Source: Catellatospora sp. KI3 (GTDB lineage Bacteria; Actinomycetota; Actinomycetes; Mycobacteriales; Micromonosporaceae). Taken from it: 64,000 nt of DNA. Under the pieces are notes generated by a model, which was given only the letters and a program-made list of their open reading frames with translations, searched no databases and was not told where the DNA came from. Below, in pieces: positions 1 to 8,828 of this stretch (position 1 is the stretch's first letter; each line of letters begins with the position of its first letter). Location of the stretch: the NCBI RefSeq assembly GCF_029948125.1, contig NZ_JASAMB010000002.1, positions 450,479 through 514,478 of the forward strand. Reading direction: 5' to 3'. A program made the position numbers and the translations under genes.

Positions 1-288
1 GACGGCAAGGCCAGGGAGGTCTACCTGTACCACGTGGTCGACAACGAGTGGTCCATGCGCGAGTACGGCCACCAGGCCGTGGTGTGGCAGACGGCCGTCA
101 ACCCGGTCGTCGCGCTGGAGCTGCTCAGCGAGCGGATCTGGCAGGGCACCGGGGTGCTCGGCCCGGAGGCGCTGGACCCGGTGCCGTTCCTGACCAAGCT
201 CACCGAGTACGGCTCCCCCTGGGGCATGCGCGAGCAGCAGCCCTTCCGCCCCACCGGCAACCAGCTCCGCCAGCAGGTGGCCGCCTGA
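1..288 (+). CDS. Saccharopine dehydrogenase family protein, C-terminal part
   Basis: The gene enters the window already open in frame 1 and stops at 286-288, so only the last 95 residues are visible. The tail contains a HQAVVWQTAVNP segment followed by GVLGPEALDP and PFL, which is the C-terminal pattern of bacterial saccharopine dehydrogenase-like proteins (NAD(P)-dependent oxidoreductases of lysine or polyamine metabolism). The Rossmann domain and true substrate residues lie outside the window, so the reaction cannot be fixed. It converges on the aminotransferase/aldehyde dehydrogenase pair, which supports a role in lysine, diamine or GABA breakdown. A strong terminator follows at 303-354. 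Confidence 0.7.
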   Translation, partial: DGKAREVYLYHVVDNEWSMREYGHQAVVWQTAVNPVVALELLSERIWQGTGVLGPEALDPVPFLTKLTEYGSPWGMREQQPFRPTGNQLRQQVAA

Positions 289-302
289 CCCGCTGCGCTC
301 GC

Positions 303-354
303 GGCCCCGGGTTGCTGCGGTTTCCCCGAAACTGCAGCAACCCGGGGCCTTTTT
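303..354 (+). terminator. Rho-independent terminator after the saccharopine dehydrogenase-like gene
   Basis: A perfect 16-bp stem (303-318 with 334-349) encloses a 15-nt loop containing TTTCCCCGAAA and is followed by five T (350-354). It lies between two convergent genes. The loop sequence recurs at 359-378 and near 57938-57991. Confidence 0.85.
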
Positions 355-358
355 CGGG

Positions 359-378
359 CACTTTCCCCGAAACTGCAG
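359..378. repeat. TTTCCCCGAAA repeat, second local copy
   Basis: The segment CACTTTCCCCGAAACTGCAG directly repeats the core and right flank of the terminator loop at 318-337 (GGTTTCCCCGAAACTGCAG). The same sequence forms both arms of an inverted repeat at 57938-57991. It ends a few bases before the stop codon of the aminotransferase gene. Confidence 0.6.
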
Positions 379-384
379 CCTGGG

Positions 385-1668
385 TCAGGCGGTGGTGGTG
401 AAGGCTTCCTCCAGGATGGAGAGGCCGCGGTCGAGGTCGGCGTCGGAGATCACCAGCGGCGGCAGGAACCGGAACACGTTCCCCCAGGTACCGCAGGTGA
501 GGGTCAGCAGGCCGGCCGCGTGGCAGGCCTTGTTGACCGCGCCGGTCAGGACCGGGTCCGGGTCCAGGGTGCCGGGCTTGACCAGTTCGATGGCGACCAT
601 GGCGCCCCGGCCGCGTACCTCGGCGATCCGGGGGTGGGCGGCGGCCAGCTTCGTCAGCCGGTCGGTGAGCACCCCGCCGATGCGCCGGGCGGCGGCGTTG
701 AGGTCCAGCTCGCGCATGGTCTGGATCGACGCCAGGGCGGCGGCGCAGGCGATCGGGTTGCCGCCGTACGTCCCGCCGAGCCCGCCCACGTGCACCGCGT
801 CCATCAGCTCGGCCCGGCCGGTGACCCCGGCCAGCGGCAGCCCGCCCGCGATGCCCTTGGCGACCGTGACCAGGTCGGGCACCACGCCTTCGTGCTCGCT
901 GGCGAACCAGTCGCCGGTACGGCAGAACCCGGTCTGGATCTCGTCGGCGACGAACAGCGCCCCGTTGGCCCTGGCCCAGCTCGCGAGTGCGGGCAGGAAC
1001 CCCGGCGCGGGCACGACGAACCCGCCCTCGCCCTGCACCGGCTCGATCACGATCGCGGCCACGTTCGCCGCGCCCACCTGCGTGGTGATCTCGTCGATGG
1101 CACGGGCGGCGGCCTGCTCGCCGGTCAGGCCGTCGCGCAGCGGGTACGACATCGGCGCCCGGTAGACCTCCGGGGCGAACGGCCCGAACCCGTGCTTGTA
1201 CGGCATGCTCTTCGCCGTCAGTGCCATGGTCAGGTTGGTGCGCCCGTGGTAGCCGTGGTCGAACACCACGACCGCCTGCCGCCCGGTGGCGTACCGGGCG
1301 ATCTTGACGGCGTTCTCGACCGCCTCGGCACCGGAGTTGAACAGCGCCGACCGCTTCTCGTGCGTACCCGGGGTCAGCCCGTTCAGCTGCTCGCACACCG
1401 ATACGTACGACTCGTACGGCGCCACCATGAAGCAGGTGTGGGTGAACAGCTCGACCTGCCGTTTGACCGCCTCGACCACCGCCGGGGCGCTGTTGCCCAC
1501 GCTGGTGACCGCGATCCCGGCCGCGAAGTCGATCCACTCCCGCCCGTCGACGTCGCGCAGCGTGCCACCGGAGGCGCGCTCGACGTAGGAGGTGATGGTC
1601 GAGCCGACGCCCCTGGCGACGGCGGCGGTGCGGCGGGCGTGGATGTCCGAAGAGGCGCTCAAGGTCAT
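385..1668 (-). CDS. gabT: 4-aminobutyrate aminotransferase-like class III aminotransferase
   Basis: A PLP-dependent class III aminotransferase of 427 residues, the usual length for GabT. It would move the amino group of GABA (or a related omega-amino acid) to 2-oxoglutarate, giving the semialdehyde. The PLP-binding Asp lies in ADEIQTG (about D242), the Schiff-base lysine in VAKGIAGG (about K271), and the phosphate-binding [10 protein letters not shown] near residue 111. The ATG at 1668 overlaps the TGA of the upstream aldehyde dehydrogenase (ATGA, 4 bp), so the two are translationally coupled. Substrate range (GABA, 5-aminovalerate, lysine) cannot be told from sequence alone. Confidence 0.88.
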   Translation of the reverse strand: MTLSASSDIHARRTAAVARGVGSTITSYVERASGGTLRDVDGREWIDFAAGIAVTSVGNSAPAVVEAVKRQVELFTHTCFMVAPYESYVSVCEQLNGLTPGTHEKRSALFNSGAEAVENAVKIARYATGRQAVVVFDHGYHGRTNLTMALTAKSMPYKHGFGPFAPEVYRAPMSYPLRDGLTGEQAAARAIDEITTQVGAANVAAIVIEPVQGEGGFVVPAPGFLPALASWARANGALFVADEIQTGFCRTGDWFASEHEGVVPDLVTVAKGIAGGLPLAGVTGRAELMDAVHVGGLGGTYGGNPIACAAALASIQTMRELDLNAAARRIGGVLTDRLTKLAAAHPRIAEVRGRGAMVAIELVKPGTLDPDPVLTGAVNKACHAAGLLTLTCGTWGNVFRFLPPLVISDADLDRGLSILEEAFTTTA

Positions 1669-3104
1669 TCTCCGATGTTGTGCATGACGTGCTTGACCCG
1701 CGTGTAGTCCTCCAGGCCGTACGCGGACAGGTCCTTGCCGTATCCGGACTGCTTGAAGCCGCCGTGCGGCATCTCCGCGACCAGCGGGATGTGGGTGTTG
1801 ACCCAGACGCAGCCGAAGTCCAGCCGCTTGCTGATCCGCATAGCCCGCCCGTGGTCCGAGGTCCACACGCTGGAGGCCAGCCCGTACCGGCAGTCGTTGG
1901 CGTACTTCAGCGCCTGCGCCTCGTCGGCGACCTTCTGCACCGTGATGACCGGCCCGAACACCTCGTCGGTGACGATCTCGTCGCCCTGGACCAGGTCGGC
2001 CACGACGGTCGGCTCGAAGAAGTAGCCGCGGTCGCCGACGCGGTTGCCGCCCGCGGTGACGCGCGCGTGCGCCGGGAGCCGCTCGATGAAGCCGGTGACG
2101 CGGGCCAGCTGGTTGGCGTTGTTGAGCGGGCCGAACAGCACGTCGGAGTCGTCGGGCGCGCCGGTCCTGAGGTTGCGGGCCTGCTCGGTCAGCGCGTCGA
2201 CGAACGCGTCGTACGCCCCCTCGGTGACCAGCACGCGGGTGGCGGCGGTGCAGTCCTGGCCGGCGTTGAAGAACCCGGCGATGGCGATGCCCTCGGCGGC
2301 GGCGGCGATGTCGGCGTCGTCGAAGACCATGACCGGCGCCTTGCCGCCCAGCTCCAGGTGGGTGCGCTTGATCGCGGGCGCGGCCGCGGCGGCCACCTCG
2401 GACCCGGCCCGGGTGGAGCCGGTGATCGAGACCATCGCCGGGGTCGGGTGCGAGACCAGGGCGCGGCCGGTGTCGCGGTCGCCGCAGACCACGTTGAACA
2501 CCCCCGGCGGCAGGAACTCCGCAGCGATCTCGGCCAGCAGCAGCGTCGACATCGGCGTGGTGTCCGACGGCTTGAGCACGACCGTGTTGCCCGCCGCGAT
2601 CGCCGGGGCGAACTTCCAGACGGCCATCAGCAGCGGGTAGTTCCAGGGCGTGACCTGCGCGCAGACGCCGATCGGCTCGCGGCGCACGTAGCTGGTCATG
2701 TTCGCCATGTACTCCCCGGCCGAGCGGCCCTCCAGCAGGCGGGCGGCGCCGGCGAAGAAGCGGATCTGGTCGATCGCGGGCGGCAGCTCCTCGCTGGCGG
2801 TCAGCGCCAGCGGCTTGCCGGTGTTGCGGCTCTCCAGGGCGACCAGTTCGTCGGCGCGCGCCTCCACCGCGTCGGCGATCCGCAGCAGCGCCTTCTGCCG
2901 CTCGCTGGGCGTGGTGTCGCGCCAGGCCTCGAACGCGGCAGCCGCCGCGGCCATGGCGTTCTCGATGTCCTGCTTGCCCGAGACCGGGGCGCTGGCGAGA
3001 ACCTCGCCGGTGCAGGGGTCGATCAGGTCCGCGTAGCCGCCGTCGACCGGCGCCACGTACTTACCGTTGATGAAATTGGCGAGCTGTTCTGTCCTCGGTG
3101 GCAT
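1665..3104 (-). CDS. Gamma-aminobutyraldehyde dehydrogenase-like aldehyde dehydrogenase
   Basis: An NAD(P)-dependent aldehyde dehydrogenase of 479 residues with [12 protein letters not shown], catalytic Glu in LELGGK (about E251) and catalytic Cys in GQDCTA (about C285). GFFNAGQDC is characteristic of the betaine/aminobutyraldehyde dehydrogenase branch (PatD/PuuC-like), which oxidises 4-aminobutanal to GABA, the substrate of the downstream aminotransferase. The ATG at 3104 was preferred over one 16 codons upstream because the protein then starts as family members do. First gene of the two-gene operon and divergent from another aldehyde dehydrogenase, with 74 bp between the start codons. Confidence 0.85.
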   Translation of the reverse strand: MPPRTEQLANFINGKYVAPVDGGYADLIDPCTGEVLASAPVSGKQDIENAMAAAAAAFEAWRDTTPSERQKALLRIADAVEARADELVALESRNTGKPLALTASEELPPAIDQIRFFAGAARLLEGRSAGEYMANMTSYVRREPIGVCAQVTPWNYPLLMAVWKFAPAIAAGNTVVLKPSDTTPMSTLLLAEIAAEFLPPGVFNVVCGDRDTGRALVSHPTPAMVSITGSTRAGSEVAAAAAPAIKRTHLELGGKAPVMVFDDADIAAAAEGIAIAGFFNAGQDCTAATRVLVTEGAYDAFVDALTEQARNLRTGAPDDSDVLFGPLNNANQLARVTGFIERLPAHARVTAGGNRVGDRGYFFEPTVVADLVQGDEIVTDEVFGPVITVQKVADEAQALKYANDCRYGLASSVWTSDHGRAMRISKRLDFGCVWVNTHIPLVAEMPHGGFKQSGYGKDLSAYGLEDYTRVKHVMHNIGE

Positions 3105-3113
3105 AGGGCAATC

Positions 3114-3124
3114 TTCGCTACGAA
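3114..3124. promoter_or_regulatory. Possible operator in the divergent aldehyde dehydrogenase promoter
   Basis: The 74-bp divergent gap is AT-richer than its surroundings and carries the short inverted repeat TTCGctaCGAA. A shared regulator of the two aldehyde dehydrogenase transcripts could act here. The site is short, so this is a weak call. Confidence 0.25.
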
Positions 3125-3178
3125 ATCCGCAACGAGCAAGGGTCTTGAGCAACTGTTTCCGTGCAGTAGGGTGGCCTT

Positions 3179-4612
3179 ATGGCCGATCAGACCCCGTTCT
3201 GGATCGCGGGCGCGCCCGAGTCCAGTGATGATCTTGTAGTTGTGCGCAACCCCTACGACGGGCGAGTGGTCGGGCAGACCTCCAACGCCACCGAAGCACA
3301 GGTGGAGGCTGCTGTCGCGGCCGCCGCGCGGGTGGCACCCGTGGCGGCCCGGCTCCCGGCCGCCGCCCGCGCCGCCGCCCTCGACCACGTCAGCCGCCGC
3401 CTGGCCGAGCGGGGCGACGAGGTCGCCGCGCTGATCAGCGGCGAGAACGGCAAGCCGCTGATGTGGGCGAAGGCCGAGCTGAACCGCGCCGTGTCGACGT
3501 TCCGGTGGGCGGCCGAGGAGGCGCGGCGGTTCGCGGGCGAGCTGATGCGGCTGGACACCGACCCGGCCGCGGCCGGGCGGATGGCCGTGGTCCGCCGCTT
3601 CCCCAAGGGGCCGGTGCTGGGCATCAGCCCGTTCAACTTCCCGCTGAACCTGGTCGCGCACAAGGTCGCCCCGGCGATCGCGGTGGGCGCGCCGATCGTG
3701 GTCAAGCCCGCCCCGGCCACCCCGCTGTCGGCGCTGCTGCTGGGCGAGCTGCTGGCCGAGACGGAGCTGCCTGCGGGCATCTTCTCGGTCGTACCGGTGC
3801 CGAACGACCGCGCCGCCGCGCTGGTCGCCGACCCGCGCCTGCCGGTGGTGTCGTTCACCGGCTCGGGGCCGGTCGGCGCGAGCATCCAGCAGGCCGTGCC
3901 GCACAAGCACGTCACGCTGGAGCTGGGCGGCAACGCCGCCGCGGTGGTCTGCGGCGACTACGCCGACCTGGACTGGGCGGCGCAGCGCATCGCCCTGTTC
4001 AGCAACTACCAGGCGGGGCAGAGCTGCATCGCGGTGCAGCGGGTGATCGTGCACCGGGACCGGCTGGAGGCGTTCGTGCCCAAGCTGGTCGCGGCGGTCC
4101 AGGCGCTCAAGGTCGGTGACCCGGCGGCGGCCGATACGCAGGTGGGGCCGCTGATCACCGAGGCGGCGGCGGAGCGGGTCGAGGCCTGGGTGGCCGAGGC
4201 GGTCGCCGCCGGCGCCCGCGTCCTGACCGGGGGCGTACGCGACGGCGCGAACTACGCGCCCACCGTGCTGGTCGACGTCCCGGCCGGGGCGAAGGTGGCC
4301 TGCGACGAGGTGTTCGGACCGGTGCTGGTGGTGTCGGCGGCCGACTCCGACGACGACGCGTTCGCGGCGGTCAACGACTCGGCCTTCGGGCTCCAGGCGG
4401 GCGTGTTCACCCGAGACCTGCAGACGGCGTTCACCGCGCACACGGTGCTGCAGGTCGGGGGCGTGATCGTCGGCGACGTGCCGTCGTTCCGCGCCGACCA
4501 GATGCCGTACGGCGGCGTCAAGGGCTCCGGCGTCGGCCGCGAGGGCCTGCGCAGCGCCATGGACGACTACACCGACCCGCGCGTCCTCGTGCTCACGGGC
4601 CTGGCGCTGTAG
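3179..4612 (+). CDS. NAD(P)-dependent aldehyde dehydrogenase
   Basis: A second aldehyde dehydrogenase, 477 residues, only distantly similar to its divergent neighbour. It has ISPFNFPLNL in place of the PWNYP motif, the catalytic Glu in LELGGN (about E248) and Cys in GQSCIA (about C283). The PFNFPLNLVAHKVAPA stretch resembles the group containing non-phosphorylating glyceraldehyde-3-phosphate and lactaldehyde dehydrogenases and enzymes found beside saccharopine-dehydrogenase-like genes in actinomycetes. In this locus it probably oxidises a semialdehyde such as aminoadipate or succinate semialdehyde, but the substrate is not determined. ATG at 3179; converges on the glycosyltransferase gene. 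Confidence 0.82.
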   Translation: MADQTPFWIAGAPESSDDLVVVRNPYDGRVVGQTSNATEAQVEAAVAAAARVAPVAARLPAAARAAALDHVSRRLAERGDEVAALISGENGKPLMWAKAELNRAVSTFRWAAEEARRFAGELMRLDTDPAAAGRMAVVRRFPKGPVLGISPFNFPLNLVAHKVAPAIAVGAPIVVKPAPATPLSALLLGELLAETELPAGIFSVVPVPNDRAAALVADPRLPVVSFTGSGPVGASIQQAVPHKHVTLELGGNAAAVVCGDYADLDWAAQRIALFSNYQAGQSCIAVQRVIVHRDRLEAFVPKLVAAVQALKVGDPAAADTQVGPLITEAAAERVEAWVAEAVAAGARVLTGGVRDGANYAPTVLVDVPAGAKVACDEVFGPVLVVSAADSDDDAFAAVNDSAFGLQAGVFTRDLQTAFTAHTVLQVGGVIVGDVPSFRADQMPYGGVKGSGVGREGLRSAMDDYTDPRVLVLTGLAL

Positions 4613-4619
4613 CCCGCGA

Positions 4620-4649
4620 TCCGCCCGGGAGCGCGGGCTCCCGGGCGGA
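4620..4649. terminator. Bidirectional terminator hairpin
   Basis: A perfect 12-bp inverted repeat (4620-4631 with 4638-4649) with a 6-nt loop sits between two convergent stop codons. There is no T tract, which is common for actinomycete terminators. Confidence 0.6.
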
Positions 4650-4659
4650 CCGCCGGACG

Positions 4660-6837
4660 TCAGACGGCCGCGGGCTGGTCCAGGAACAGGTGGCGGACCA
4701 CCCGCTCGGCGGCCCGGCCGTCGTCGAGGTGGCAGAAGCGGCGCCGGAACTTGGCCCGCGCCAGCTCCATCTCAGGGCTGCGTACCTGGTCGTGCTCGAA
4801 CAGCCAGACCAGGTCGTCCTGGGTGCGGCAGAACGGCCCCGGACCCTCGGTGGCCAGGTCGAAGTAGGTGCCCCGGGTGGCCCGGTAGACGTCCCAGTCG
4901 GGCGCGTAGATCACGATGGGCCGGTTGAGCACGCCGAAGTCGAACATGACCGACGAGTAGTCGGTGATGAGGACGTCGGTGGCCAGGTACAGGTCCTCGA
5001 TGCTGGGGTGGTCGGACACGTCGCGGACCTGCGGGTGGGCGGCCACCCCAGAGGTGTCGCGGTCGTAGAAGTAGTGCGCGCGCGTCAGCACCACGCCGTC
5101 GGGCCCCAGTGCCTTGGCCAGCGCCACCGGGTCCAACTGGAGGTCGAACCCCGTGGCGTAGTCGCGGTGCGTCGGCGCGTAGAGGACGACCTTCTGGTCG
5201 GGCCGGATGCCCAGCTCCGCGCGCACCTTGGCCGCGTCCTCGGCGGTGGCCGTGGACAGGACGTCGTTGCGCGGGTAGCCGTACTCCAGGGACTGGTAGT
5301 TGCTCGGGTAGACCCGGCCCCAGACCTCGGTGGAGTAGGTGTTGGCGGCGAGGCTGTAGTCCCAGCGGTCCACGCGCTTGAGCAGCTTGCCGAAGTTCAT
5401 CTTGCGCGCCGTCAGGGCGTAGCGCATCTCGTCGATGCCCATCGACTTCAGCGCGGTGCCGTGGTGGGTCTGCAGGTGCACGCTGCCCTTGCGCTTGACC
5501 ACGAAGTCCGGGAAGTTCACGTTGTTGATGAACCAGCGGCCCCGGGCCAGCACCTTGAAGTAGCGCCACGAGTTCTCGACGACGTAGTCCACGCCCGCCG
5601 GCACGTCGCCGACCCGGTCGGCCTTGACGATCCACACACCGCGCACGTCCGGGGTGAGCTCCCGGGCCCGCTGGTAGATCGCGCCCGGGTTGCAGCGGAC
5701 CCCGCGCCCCCAGTATGCCGAGTACACGGCGAGCTTCTGGTCGATCGGGCGGCGGCGCTGCACGCTGTAGTACGCGTACTGCAGCTTGCGCCGGGTGCCG
5801 GAGAGGCGTTTGCGCAGCTTGCGCTTGGCCCCGCGCAGCTTGCGGCGGACCTGGTCGAGGCGGCCGTGCGCGTAGCGCAGCGAGCGGTACCCGAGCCAGC
5901 TGCCGAGCGCGAGGATGCGGTGGCGGGCCGGGCTGGCGTCGGCCGGTAGGACGAACCCGTCCGCGGTCAGGTGGCGCTTGCGCAGGGCCACCGACTCCCG
6001 GAAGAACCGGCTGCGCGAGCCGGGGTTCAGACGGCGGTCGTTGCCGAGCACGACCAGGCAGTGGTTCAGGGCGTGGCCGAGCACCCACGGCCGGATCCGG
6101 GCGCCGTCGGCGGCTCGGGCGAGCCGGGCGAAGACCAGGTCGTACTGGGCGAAGACCTCGAAGTGGCGGTCGCTGGTCGTGCCCAGGATCGAACCGGAGC
6201 GGCGCTGGCGGTAGAGCACGCAGATCCGGGGCAGCACGCTGATCCGCTCCGCGTGGGCCAGCAGCGGGTACGTGAACGGCAGGTCTTCGTACCAGCCGGT
6301 GGGGAAGGGCAGGTCGGCGGCGAGGAGGAACTCGCGCCGGACGACCTTGTTCCAGGCGCAGGGGAACAGGCGCAGCAGCTCCGGCCGCTCGGCGATCCGG
6401 AAGACGTCCGGCTGCGCGGGGTCGCTGAGCAGCCCGTGCAGCATGTTGCGCTTCTGCGCGCCCCACCAGTACGTCCGGGCGTAGTCGACGATCAGCACGT
6501 CGGGGGTGGTGGCCGCCAGCCGCTCGGCGACCGCGGCCAGGCTGCCGTCGGTCAGCGAGTCGTCGCTGTCGACGAACCAGACGTACTCGCCCGTGGCGAC
6601 GGCGAGACCGGCGTTGCGCGCCCCGCCCAGGCCGACGTTCTCCGGCAGGTGCAGCGGCCGCACGCGGAAGTCGCGCGCGGCATACTCGTCGATGATCGCG
6701 CCGCATCCGTCGGGGGAGCGGTCGTTCACCGCGATGACCTCGATATCGCGGAATGTCTGATTCAAGATTGAATCCAGACATTCGCGCAGATACGGCTGCA
6801 CATTGTAGATGGGCACCACAATGCTGATTTTCGCCAT
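4660..6837 (-). CDS. GT2 glycosyltransferase fused to CDP-glycerol glycerophosphotransferase-type domain
   Basis: A 725-residue, two-domain enzyme. The N-terminal GT2 domain (about 1-240) starts with ISIVVPIYNV and has the metal-binding DSDD around 90-93. A very basic helical linker (about 340-385, many K/R) follows. The C-terminal domain (about 390-720) is of the TagF/CDP-glycerol glycerophosphotransferase type, with HGTALK, APTHRDY and TDYSSVMFDF. Such fusions make teichoic-acid-like polyol-phosphate polymers or glycosylate them at the cytoplasmic membrane face. ATG at 6837 was chosen because GGGGAATT lies just upstream; a start 12 codons earlier lacks this. Divergent from manB; probably monocistronic. 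Confidence 0.85.
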   Translation of the reverse strand: MAKISIVVPIYNVQPYLRECLDSILNQTFRDIEVIAVNDRSPDGCGAIIDEYAARDFRVRPLHLPENVGLGGARNAGLAVATGEYVWFVDSDDSLTDGSLAAVAERLAATTPDVLIVDYARTYWWGAQKRNMLHGLLSDPAQPDVFRIAERPELLRLFPCAWNKVVRREFLLAADLPFPTGWYEDLPFTYPLLAHAERISVLPRICVLYRQRRSGSILGTTSDRHFEVFAQYDLVFARLARAADGARIRPWVLGHALNHCLVVLGNDRRLNPGSRSRFFRESVALRKRHLTADGFVLPADASPARHRILALGSWLGYRSLRYAHGRLDQVRRKLRGAKRKLRKRLSGTRRKLQYAYYSVQRRRPIDQKLAVYSAYWGRGVRCNPGAIYQRARELTPDVRGVWIVKADRVGDVPAGVDYVVENSWRYFKVLARGRWFINNVNFPDFVVKRKGSVHLQTHHGTALKSMGIDEMRYALTARKMNFGKLLKRVDRWDYSLAANTYSTEVWGRVYPSNYQSLEYGYPRNDVLSTATAEDAAKVRAELGIRPDQKVVLYAPTHRDYATGFDLQLDPVALAKALGPDGVVLTRAHYFYDRDTSGVAAHPQVRDVSDHPSIEDLYLATDVLITDYSSVMFDFGVLNRPIVIYAPDWDVYRATRGTYFDLATEGPGPFCRTQDDLVWLFEHDQVRSPEMELARAKFRRRFCHLDDGRAAERVVRHLFLDQPAAV

Positions 6838-7210
6838 GTTCAATTCCCCGTTGAGCCGCTGATCGGACGCCACCCCCTGGCACGCGGAGGGTCGGAACCG
6901 ACATGACTCAGCGGGAAGTGCCTGAAGGCGAAGACGGCCTCGAAAGTAACAGCGTCTGAACAGTCGGTTAATTGGCTGTGAAGCTAATCACTCACAGAAT
7001 GGCGGGTCTTTCGTGATGGGTGCCGAATAAGGGTCTCGAAGGCCGAATGCGGCATCGCCTGATTGGACAGCACCTTCTGGATGATCTTCCTATCGCGGTG
7101 ACGCGCGCCCGTCGTTCGCGGCCGCGCCGACGCCGCGCCCGCATGTTGTCGCGATGGGGAAACCTGCGATGGCTAGGCTGTTCCGGTCCCAGCTGCGAGG
7201 AGTGAGCGAA
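6838..7210. promoter_or_regulatory. Divergent 373-bp promoter region with a CRP-like site
   Basis: This non-coding gap separates the wall-polymer transferase from manB and is visibly AT-richer than the genes. At 6977-6992 it has TGTGAAGCTAATCACT, a match of 9 of 10 to the half-sites of the Crp/GlxR consensus TGTGA-N6-TCACA. No convincing ORF or RNA gene is seen in the rest. Confidence 0.4.
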
Positions 7211-8590
7211 ATGATTGACTTGTCCACCATCGTGAAGGCTTACGACGTTCGCGGCACCGTGCCCGACCAGCTGAACGAGCAGGTCGCCGGGGCCCTGGGC
7301 CGGGCGTTCGCACAGACGCTGCGCGAACGCGGCGAGGACCGGGGCACCATCGTGGTCGCCCACGACATGCGCGAATCCGGCCCGGCCCTGGTCGCGGCCT
7401 TCACCGACGGCGTACGCGCCGAGGGCGTCAACGTGGTCAACGCCGGTCTCGGCTCCACCGACCTGCTCTACTACGCCTCCGGCGTGCTCGACGTGCCCGG
7501 GGCGATGTTCACCGCGAGCCACAACCCGGCGCAGTACAACGGCATCAAGCTCTGCTACTCGGGCGCCAAGCCGGTCGGCCAGGCCACCGGCCTGTCCACC
7601 ATCCGGGAGACCGCCCAGGCGCTGCTGGACGCGGGCACGCCCGTCCCCGCGCCGAGCGGCACCATCGAGCAGCGCGAGCTGCTGGCTGACTACGCGGCGC
7701 ACCTGCGCACGCTGGTGGACCTCAGCGGCGTACGCCCGCTGAAGGTCGTGGTCGACGCGGGCAACGGCATGGGCGGCTACACCGTGCCCGCCGTGCTCGG
7801 TGACGCGGTGCTGCCGGCCCTGCCGCTGGACATCGTCCCGCTCTACTTCGAGCTCGACGGCTCGTTCCCCAACCACGAGGCCAACCCGCTGGAGCCGGCG
7901 AACCTGGTCGACCTGCAGCAGGCCGTGGTCAAGGAGGGCGCCGACCTCGGCCTGGCCTTCGACGGCGACGCCGACCGCTGCTTCGTGGTCGACGCCGACG
8001 GCAACCCGGTCTCGCCGTCGGCGGTGACCGCGCTGGTGGCCACCCGGGAGCTGGCCAAGCACCCCGGCTCGACGATCATCCACAACCTGATCACGTCGGC
8101 GGCGGTGCCGGAGATCGTGCGCGAGCACGGCGGCACGCCGGTGCGCACCCGGGTCGGGCACTCGTTCATCAAGGCGGAGATGGCCGCGACCGGCGCGGTC
8201 TTCGGCGGCGAGCACTCGGCGCACTACTACTTCCGCGACTTCTGGGGCGCCGACACCGGCATGCTGGCCGCGATGCACGTGCTGGCCGCGCTGGGCGAGC
8301 AGCCGGGGCCGCTGTCGGAGCTGGGCCGCCGGTTCGAGCGGTACGCCGCCTCCGGCGAGATCAACTCCGTGGTCTCCGACCAGCCCGCGAGCCTGGCCAA
8401 GGTGCGCGCGCACTTCGCCGGGCAGCCGCAGGACGAGCTGGACGGACTCACCGTCAGCTTCGACGACGGGGCGTGGATCAACCTGCGCGCCTCGAACACC
8501 GAGCCGCTCCTGCGCCTCAACGTCGAGGCCCCGGGCGTGGAGCGGATGTCGCAGCTGCGCGACGAGGTGCTCAAGCTCGTCCGTGGGTAG
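7211..8590 (+). CDS. manB: Phosphomannomutase/phosphoglucomutase
   Basis: An alpha-D-phosphohexomutase of 459 residues converting mannose-6-P to mannose-1-P for GDP-mannose (cell-wall mannans, protein mannosylation). The phosphoserine loop TASHNPAQYNG carries Ser at about 103, the metal site is DGDADRC, the sugar-binding GEHSAH and the C-terminal phosphate site RASNTEP are all present. ATG 7211 follows GAGGAGTGAGCGA, a good ribosome site; longer in-frame starts give an atypical N-terminus. It heads the run manB, Trm112, SIS protein, CDF transporter, manA, the same order I recall near ahcY in other actinobacteria. Confidence 0.92.
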   Translation: MIDLSTIVKAYDVRGTVPDQLNEQVAGALGRAFAQTLRERGEDRGTIVVAHDMRESGPALVAAFTDGVRAEGVNVVNAGLGSTDLLYYASGVLDVPGAMFTASHNPAQYNGIKLCYSGAKPVGQATGLSTIRETAQALLDAGTPVPAPSGTIEQRELLADYAAHLRTLVDLSGVRPLKVVVDAGNGMGGYTVPAVLGDAVLPALPLDIVPLYFELDGSFPNHEANPLEPANLVDLQQAVVKEGADLGLAFDGDADRCFVVDADGNPVSPSAVTALVATRELAKHPGSTIIHNLITSAAVPEIVREHGGTPVRTRVGHSFIKAEMAATGAVFGGEHSAHYYFRDFWGADTGMLAAMHVLAALGEQPGPLSELGRRFERYAASGEINSVVSDQPASLAKVRAHFAGQPQDELDGLTVSFDDGAWINLRASNTEPLLRLNVEAPGVERMSQLRDEVLKLVRG

Positions 8591-8645
8591 GCTGCACTTC
8601 AGCTCAGCCTCGCTGTAGCCCAGCCTGCGATGTGAAGGAGCCGAC

Positions 8646-8828
8646 GTGTCGCTCGACCCGCAACTGCTCGAGATTCTCGCCTGCCCGGCGGAGGATCACG
8701 CCCCGCTGCGCCACGACCCCGAGGCGCAGACGCTGACCTGCACCTCGTGCGGCCGGGTGTACCCGGTGCGCGACGGGCTGCCGGTGCTGCTGCTCGACGA
8801 GGTGCTGACCGGCAAGGCGGGTGCCTGA
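8646..8828 (+). CDS. Trm112 family zinc-ribbon-like small protein
   Basis: A 60-residue protein with the LLEILACP start and the CTSCGRVYPVRDGLPVLL ending of the Trm112/YcaR family. Such proteins act as small partners of methyltransferases or other enzymes. The second metal pair (CTSC) is intact, but the usual first CPxC is CPAEDH, with only one Cys, so metal binding may be altered. GTG start at 8646 with GAAGGAG upstream. Its TGA overlaps by one base the ATG of the next gene (TGATG), indicating coupled translation with the SIS protein. Confidence 0.85.
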   Translation: MSLDPQLLEILACPAEDHAPLRHDPEAQTLTCTSCGRVYPVRDGLPVLLLDEVLTGKAGA

